Assembly (NCBI GenBank): GCA_937960715.1
Contig: CALGOO010000110.1
Location: 1-9,913 of the forward strand
Direction of reading: 5' to 3'
Source of the DNA: an uncultured Candidatus Competibacteraceae bacterium
GTDB taxonomy: Bacteria > Pseudomonadota > Gammaproteobacteria > Competibacterales > Competibacteraceae
Length of the DNA stretch: 9,913 bases
Positions 5,711 through 9,913 of the stretch are shown here, piece after piece. A program made the translations under genes and the position numbers. The stretch's first letter is position 1, and every line of letters starts with the position of its first letter. The notes beneath the pieces are model-generated. The model saw only the letters and a list, made by a program, of their open reading frames with translations, did no database searches and was not told where the DNA came from.

Positions 5711-6579
5711 GCCGACGCAAATCGTTGAAGAGTCTGGGTGACTGGATCGGCGCCGGCGGCCATAGCTTCGACGGCAGCCTGATGGCGAGCGACATTCGGC
5801 AACTGGACCTTGACCAACTGGTTCCCAGCCGTTATCAGCCGCGCCAGCGCGTGGACGATGCGTATCTGGCCGAACTGGAACGGAGCATCCGTCAGTTCGG
5901 GGTCATCGAACCGCTGGTGGCGCGGCCGCTGGCGAACGGCGGTTATGAAATCCTGGCCGGCCACATGCGCTGGCAGGCAGCGCAGCGGGCCGGTTTGCGC
6001 CAGGCGCCAGTCGTGGTGCGGGAAGCCGACGATCGAACCGCCGCCGCCATCGCTCTGGTGGAAAATCTGCTGCGTCGGGATTTGAACCCCATCGAGGAAG
6101 GCCGGGCGCTGCGGCGTCTGCGCGAGGAGTTTGGGCTGACCCAGGAGCAACTGGCCGAATTGCTCGGTATCTCGCAATCGGCGATCAGCAAGGTGCTGGG
6201 ACTGTTGAACCTGGACCCGGTGGTGCAGAGCTTGATCGAAGACGGGCGACTGGAAGCGGGCCACGGTAAAGTCTTACTCGGCTTGCCGCGCGACAGCCAG
6301 GTCCGGCTGGCCGAACAGGCGGCGGATCAGGGTTGGAGCGTGCGGGAACTGGAACACCGGCGGACCCTGCTGACGGCCCCGCCTGGGCCACGAGTCGCCA
6401 CGCCGCGCGATCCCGATCTGGTTCGGTTGGAGGAGCGACTGCGCGAGCGGTTGACCGCGCCGGTGCGGTTGCGCTACGACGCGGGTCGGGGGCGCGGCCG
6501 GATCGAAATCGGTTTCGCCACCCTGGAAGAATGCGACGGGATTCTGGAGCGGCTGGGTATCGGGGCCGATTCCGGTTGA
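5707..6579 (+). CDS. parB: ParB/Spo0J-family partition protein with altered GERR motif
   Basis: ParB proteins bind parS and, in the Spo0J type, act as CTP-dependent DNA clamps. The 290-residue protein has the N-terminal ParB/Srx domain (LDLDQLVPSRYQPRQ at 33-47, YEILAGHMRWQAAQRAG at 80-96, box 2 VENLLRRDLNPIEEG at 118-132). A helix-turn-helix follows (LTQEQLAELLGISQSAISKVLGLL at about 144-167), then the LEAGHGKVLLGL helix (182-193) and a short C-terminal dimerisation region with a charged Arg/Gly stretch near 255-266. The GERR motif that contacts the CTP phosphates in Spo0J-type proteins reads GHMR (85-88): the glutamate and first arginine are replaced, the last arginine is kept. The start overlaps parA by 4 bases. 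The domain layout is that of chromosomal-type ParB, whereas its ParA is of the type Ia form. Confidence 0.92.
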   Translation: MSRRKSLKSLGDWIGAGGHSFDGSLMASDIRQLDLDQLVPSRYQPRQRVDDAYLAELERSIRQFGVIEPLVARPLANGGYEILAGHMRWQAAQRAGLRQAPVVVREADDRTAAAIALVENLLRRDLNPIEEGRALRRLREEFGLTQEQLAELLGISQSAISKVLGLLNLDPVVQSLIEDGRLEAGHGKVLLGLPRDSQVRLAEQAADQGWSVRELEHRRTLLTAPPGPRVATPRDPDLVRLEERLRERLTAPVRLRYDAGRGRGRIEIGFATLEECDGILERLGIGADSG

Positions 6580-6609
6580 CGGGCGAAATCGTCAATCGAT
6601 CACCCGATG

Positions 6610-6627
6610 CCCGTATTCACCAACGGG
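6610..6627. terminator. Weak hairpin between parB and the convergent phosphatase gene
   Basis: CCCGT (6610-6614) and ACGGG (6623-6627) form a 5-bp stem with an 8-base loop. It lies in the 126-bp gap (6580-6705) between the parB stop and the stop of the minus-strand phosphatase gene. A wider pair CACCCG (6601-6606)/CGGGTG (6624-6629) competes with it. No T run follows. Nothing else was recognised in this gap, and no parS-like palindrome was seen. Confidence 0.25.
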
Positions 6628-6705
6628 TGGACTGGATGCGCGCCTGATCGTGTCCGGAACCGCCGCCACTGGACCAAGCCGCGCCGTCTCGGACGGGCGC
6701 TGGAC

Positions 6706-7311
6706 TTACCCGGTGGTCAGCGCCTCGCGCCAAATCGCCCGTTCCGCCTTGAGCCTGTGGGTCGACGGGCTTTGCTCGGGTTGCTGCTGGCTGAATTCGA
6801 ACGTACGTCGCTGGATACGGTCTTCATACCGCGCCGTCAGATCCTGCCGGCATCCGTGATATGCCTCCCAAGTGGGACAGACATCGGGACGCGCGCGCAA
6901 CAGAAGGGTCATGGCCTCTTCCAGGCTTGCGCCTTCGACCAGCGTGAGATACGCCAGCACCACCAGCGGCGCGCGATTGAGGCCGGCGGTGCAGTGGACG
7001 TAGACCCGGTGACCCTGACGCAACAATCCGTGCAGCCCGCCCACCGCCGCTGGCAGACCACGCCGCTGATCGGCGGGATCGAAATCGCGCAGGGGCCAGC
7101 GTTCCATGGCCAAGCCGATCCGGCGGCCGTACCGGACGTAGGCCGCGTAGTCGATACCCAGTTTTTCCAGGCATTCATCGTGTTGCACCGACAGGATGGC
7201 GGACACGCGGGTTTCCACGCGGATGGCGTCGAGGTCGCTCAGCTCGCGCGGACAGCTCCCGACCACCAGGTCATGACGAACAACGTTCCAGTTCAAGCGC
7301 CAGTTCTGCAT
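6706..7311 (-). CDS. Dual-specificity phosphatase resembling plant glucan phosphatases (SEX4/LSF)
   Basis: This 201-residue protein carries the cysteine phosphatase signature HCTAGLNRAP (106-115: nucleophile C107, R113) and an upstream D-loop RDFD (75-78) whose D76 is the likely general acid. From memory, several segments read like plant SEX4: an N-terminal DLVVGSCP (14-21), RDFDPADQRRGLPAAVGGL around the D-loop, YVHCTAGLNRAP at the active site, and a RPDVCP segment (141-146) where SEX4 has KRSCFP. The glucan phosphatase active-site form C-polar-A-G-hydrophobic-G-R is matched except for N112 in place of the second G. There is no carbohydrate-binding module. The last 30 residues include a QQQPEQSPST stretch. 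The ATG at 7311 has AGAGG at 7 bases spacing. It is 33 bp downstream of the channel gene and probably co-transcribed. A phosphoprotein or other phosphate-ester substrate remains possible. Confidence 0.82.
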   Translation of the reverse strand: MQNWRLNWNVVRHDLVVGSCPRELSDLDAIRVETRVSAILSVQHDECLEKLGIDYAAYVRYGRRIGLAMERWPLRDFDPADQRRGLPAAVGGLHGLLRQGHRVYVHCTAGLNRAPLVVLAYLTLVEGASLEEAMTLLLRARPDVCPTWEAYHGCRQDLTARYEDRIQRRTFEFSQQQPEQSPSTHRLKAERAIWREALTTG

Positions 7312-7344
7312 CGCGGAGCCTCTAAGATCCGTTAAGAATGGATA

Positions 7345-8163
7345 CTAGCCGACCGGGACCGCCGCCTTCGACCCTGGCGGGTCCATCCCCCCGTAGTTGC
7401 AATGGAAAATGCAGCGCTTGTCGTTCTCGTGATGAAGCTTGCAGCACTTCGTCGCGTCCCGCCCCGCGATCCGATGATAAACCTCGGCGGCGAGCAACAT
7501 GCCGAGCGGCGGCGCGATCAGGTAGATCCAAAAGTACGCCCACTGCCCGGCCACCAGGGCCGAACCCAGGGAGCGGGCCGGATTCATGCTCGTGCCCGAG
7601 AACGGGGCGGTGAAGGTGATGTAGAGGGCGAGCAGGGTAGCCGCGAACAGTCCGGTGTAGCGGGCCAACCGGGAATTGCTGACGATGAGAACCGTCGTCA
7701 TCAGGATGAAGGAAATCACCGCTTCCACCGCGAACGCCGCCGTGACGCCCGCCATGCCCGGCTGGGTCACCACATAGCCGACCGCCGGATCGGCCAGGAC
7801 GGGTCCCAGCAGCGCGGCGGCGACCGCCACCCCCGCCACCGCCCCCAGGCACTGGGCGAGCGTGTAGAACCAGGCGTCCCAATGGGCGATCTTGCCCAGA
7901 TACCAGAAACTCAGGGTGACGGACGGGTTGATGTGGGCGCCCGACTGCTGGCCCCAGGGAGAGTAGATGACGCCGACCGCGGTCGCGGCCATCGCCAAGC
8001 CCATCAGCAGGCGCCGCGCGAACGGGTCGGGAATGGCCTGATGGAGCGGCGAGCCTGGATATTCCAGCAGCGCACCGAACAGGCAGGCCGAGACCATGAA
8101 CAGTCCGAGGCCGGCGGCTTCCATCAGATATTCCGGCCAGTGTTGCGAAAGTGCTTTGTGCAT
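7345..8163 (-). CDS. MIP-family channel (aquaporin/glycerol facilitator) with Cys/His tail
   Basis: This inner-membrane channel for water or small neutral solutes has 272 residues with about six hydrophobic segments. The two half-helix motifs are GAHINPSVT (76-83, NPS at 79-81 rather than NPA) and GTSMNPARS (190-198, NPA at 194-196, followed by the filter arginine R197). The half-motif spacing is normal for the family. The substrate cannot be read confidently. After the last membrane segment (about 207-228) a cytoplasmic tail holds C240, C241, H244, H245, C251, H254 and C255, a CC-x2-HH-x5-C-x2-HC pattern that could bind a metal, then a PPGSKAAVPVG end. The ATG at 8163 lacks a clear Shine-Dalgarno sequence and no alternative start was seen. 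It lies 60 bp after the NDH-2 stop, with a strong UUCG hairpin between, and 33 bp before the phosphatase. Confidence 0.9.
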   Translation of the reverse strand: MHKALSQHWPEYLMEAAGLGLFMVSACLFGALLEYPGSPLHQAIPDPFARRLLMGLAMAATAVGVIYSPWGQQSGAHINPSVTLSFWYLGKIAHWDAWFYTLAQCLGAVAGVAVAAALLGPVLADPAVGYVVTQPGMAGVTAAFAVEAVISFILMTTVLIVSNSRLARYTGLFAATLLALYITFTAPFSGTSMNPARSLGSALVAGQWAYFWIYLIAPPLGMLLAAEVYHRIAGRDATKCCKLHHENDKRCIFHCNYGGMDPPGSKAAVPVG

Positions 8164-8182
8164 GATGAATTCGGCGCGACGG

Positions 8183-8202
8183 CCACCGACCGAAGCCGGT
8201 GG
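8183..8202 (-). other. Stable UUCG-tetraloop hairpin between NDH-2 and the channel gene
   Basis: On the minus strand, CCACCG-G-C, the loop TTCG, then G-T-CGGTGG form an 8-bp stem with one G-U pair, closed by the extra-stable C(UUCG)G tetraloop. It lies 21 bases after the NDH-2 stop and 19 bases before the channel ATG. No T run follows, so it is more likely an mRNA processing or stability element, or a partial terminator, that sets the relative expression of the two genes. A tetraloop this exact is unlikely to be accidental, but function is inferred. Confidence 0.5.
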
Positions 8203-8223
8203 AGCCCGCGCCGCCTCCTTGGG

Positions 8224-9913
8224 TTATTCGCGACCGCCGGTGATGAGCCGGGTGCCGCGCTTGTAGGTGAGATAGGCCCAGAACCACTCGATGGCGACCG
8301 ACAGGCGCTTGCGCGGGTCCACCAGGAAGAAGACATGGGCGACGCCCCACAGCCACCAGGCCAGCGCCCCGCTCAGCTTGAACCCGCCGAACTCCACCAC
8401 CGCCGCCTGGCGGCCGATGGTGGCGAGATTGCCCAGATGGCGATAGCGGAACGGTGGCAAGTGGGTTCGGCCTTCCAGGCGAGCCTTGATGATCCGGGCC
8501 ACGTAGACGCCCTGCTGCTTGGCCGCCGGCGCCAGTCCTGGCACCGGTTTGCCGTCCCAGGCTTCGCTCAGAGCGGTGTCGCCGACAGCGAAGACGTTGG
8601 ACAGGCCGGGCACGGTCAGGTCCGGCCCCACCTTGAGGCGACCGGCCGAATCCGCTTCGGCTCCAAGCCATTGCGCGGCGGGCGAGGCCATCACACCGGC
8701 CGCCCAGAATACGGTGCGGGAACCGATCCGCTGGCCGGACACCAGCGCGCCTTCGGCGTCCACTTTTTCCACTCGGCTCTTGGTCAACACTTCCACGCCC
8801 AGCGTCCGCAGCGATTGCGCCGACACCTCGGAAAGCGCTTCGGGAAAGGCCGGCAGCAGACGCGGCGCCGACTGCACCAGCAACACCCTCGCCTTTGCCG
8901 GATCGATGTTGCGAAATTCTCCACTCAGGCCGTGGCGGGCCAGTTCGGCGATGGCGCCGGCCAGTTCCACGCCGGTCGGCCCGCCGCCGACGATGATGAA
9001 GGTCAACAGCCGTTGCCGTTCCTCGGAATCGGCGCAATTCTCCGCCTGTTCGAAGGCCAGCAGCAGGCGCCGGCGGATGGCGGTTGCGTCGTCGATCTGC
9101 TTCAGACCCGGCGCGTAGGGTTCCCAATCGTCGCGCCCGAAGTAGCTGTGACGAGCGCCGGTGGCTAGCACCAGATAATCGTAGTCGATACGCGCGCCGT
9201 CGGTCAGGATGATCTGACGCGTGGCGGTGTCCACGCCGGTTACTTCACCCAACAAGACTCGCACGTTGTGCTGGTCGCGAAACAGCGCCCGGATCGGAGT
9301 GGCGACATCGGCCGGCGACAGGCTGGCGGTGGCCACCTGATACAGCAGCGGTTGGAACAGGTGATAGTTGCGCTTGTCGATGATCGTGACCCGGCAAGCC
9401 GCCAGCCGCAGGCCATGCGCCACCTTCATGCCGCCAAAACCGGCGCCGACCACGACCACGTGCGGCACGTCCGCCAGCGCTTCGTCGGACCAGCTTTCCA
9501 GCGGCGGGAACCAGCGGGCGAGTTGCCGTTGCAGGACGGTGTCGGCGGCAATCGGTCCCGGCCCGCGCAGCGCGATCAGGCCGAGCAGGAAAAGCTGATA
9601 GAGCCGGTTGATGGTCTGGATTTCGTCCGCGCCCATGAAACCGGAGCCGAGCAGCGCCAGCATCGCGCCGATGGCGGCCAGGCGGGTCGCCAGTCCTAGC
9701 GCCAGCAGCGGGCTGACGAAGCCCAGCACCGCCTCCAGGAACGAGCGCCCGATCAGGACCGGCGCGAACCACAGACTGGCCAGCCAGAGGCGCAGCGCGA
9801 GTTGATAGACTGGACCGAGAGTGCGGGTCAGCGCGCCGTACAGCCGGCCCAGCGGCTTGACCAGTGGCAGCGCCGAGGCGTACTCCGGCGCATCGACGAA
9901 CTCGGCATAGGCC
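8224..9913 (-). CDS. DoxX-like/type II NADH dehydrogenase fusion (5' end outside window)
   Basis: The frame is open from the window edge (9912) to TAA 8224-8226, giving 562 visible residues. A GTG at 9729 lies inside this open frame and is not taken as the start. The first 130 or so residues are hydrophobic segments with short polar loops, resembling DoxX-type membrane domains. From about residue 150 (near base 9465) a type II NADH:quinone oxidoreductase follows: FAD-binding VVVVGAGFGG (about 152-161), YHLFQPLLYQVAT and SLSPADVATPIR, NADH-binding IIVGGGPTGVELAG (about 306-319), and FAVGDTA near the FAD. The C-terminal WWLWGVAHVFFL...AIEWFWAYLTYKRG segment is the usual membrane anchor of this group. 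Such enzymes pass electrons from NADH to quinone without proton pumping. The product is a peripheral membrane protein tethered by the DoxX part. It heads the minus-strand cluster. Confidence 0.92.
   Translation of the reverse strand, partial: AYAEFVDAPEYASALPLVKPLGRLYGALTRTLGPVYQLALRLWLASLWFAPVLIGRSFLEAVLGFVSPLLALGLATRLAAIGAMLALLGSGFMGADEIQTINRLYQLFLLGLIALRGPGPIAADTVLQRQLARWFPPLESWSDEALADVPHVVVVGAGFGGMKVAHGLRLAACRVTIIDKRNYHLFQPLLYQVATASLSPADVATPIRALFRDQHNVRVLLGEVTGVDTATRQIILTDGARIDYDYLVLATGARHSYFGRDDWEPYAPGLKQIDDATAIRRRLLLAFEQAENCADSEERQRLLTFIIVGGGPTGVELAGAIAELARHGLSGEFRNIDPAKARVLLVQSAPRLLPAFPEALSEVSAQSLRTLGVEVLTKSRVEKVDAEGALVSGQRIGSRTVFWAAGVMASPAAQWLGAEADSAGRLKVGPDLTVPGLSNVFAVGDTALSEAWDGKPVPGLAPAAKQQGVYVARIIKARLEGRTHLPPFRYRHLGNLATIGRQAAVVEFGGFKLSGALAWWLWGVAHVFFLVDPRKRLSVAIEWFWAYLTYKRGTRLITGGRE

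Noticed and set aside
3856..6579. The YcgJ-like gene plus parAB as a prophage or integrated-element remnant
   Set aside because: The family name and the ParA type hint at it, but there is no integrase, attachment repeat, phage gene or sharp composition change to support boundaries.
6607..7335. A 242-codon plus-strand open frame opposite the phosphatase gene
   Set aside because: The minus strand encodes a recognisable HCx5R phosphatase with a good ribosome site; the plus-strand product has no recognisable feature.
7322..9127. A 601-codon open frame on the minus strand, and a 588-codon frame on the plus strand at 7402-9168
   Set aside because: Both lie across the clear NDH-2 and MIP-channel genes in other frames. 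They are rich in Arg, Gly and Ala with no domain or membrane pattern, which is typical of spurious open frames in GC-rich DNA.

Overview
The window is GC-rich bacterial DNA, densely packed with genes. A citramalate synthase, a LeuB, a GH57 protein and a DoxX/NDH-2 fusion point to a proteobacterium, probably a gammaproteobacterium. That is an inference from gene content and codon style; no rRNA or tRNA is present to confirm it. The 3-isopropylmalate dehydrogenase gene argues for a chromosome rather than a small plasmid, although a plasmid-style partition pair sits in the middle.

Left part (1-3780, + strand): the 3' end of cimA, a small exported protein of unknown function in visibly AT-richer DNA, leuB, and a GH57 glycoside hydrolase with an Ala/Pro/Glu-rich C-terminal tail. 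CimA and LeuB both act in the pyruvate/citramalate route to 2-oxobutyrate (isoleucine). leuC and leuD are not in the window. Several stem-loops lie between these genes, including a U-tract hairpin directly ahead of leuB.

Middle (3781-6705): a convergent gap with two perfect GC-rich hairpins, then a small exported protein on the minus strand built from two tandem C-x6-C repeats that resemble the YcgJ/Fels-1 protein motif. A 244-bp divergent gap follows, carrying a possible promoter overlapped by two direct repeats 21 bp apart. It leads into a parA-parB pair with a 4-base ATGA overlap. ParA is of the large type with an N-terminal DNA-binding domain. ParB is of the Spo0J type, with its GERR nucleotide-binding motif altered to GHMR.

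Right part (6706-9913, - strand): three co-directional genes that read leftwards, a DoxX-like/NDH-2 fusion (5' end outside the window), a MIP-family channel with a Cys/His-rich tail, and a dual-specificity phosphatase. The gaps are 60 and 33 bp, so an operon is plausible. The phosphatase resembles the plant starch phosphatases SEX4/LSF, which is the most interesting single observation here. Together with the GH57 enzyme it hints at alpha-glucan metabolism, but the two genes are about 3 kb apart and on opposite strands, so no joint system is shown.

No CRISPR array, insertion sequence, tRNA, rRNA or convincing parS site was seen. I found no clear new multi-gene system. The leads are individual oddities, listed as findings.
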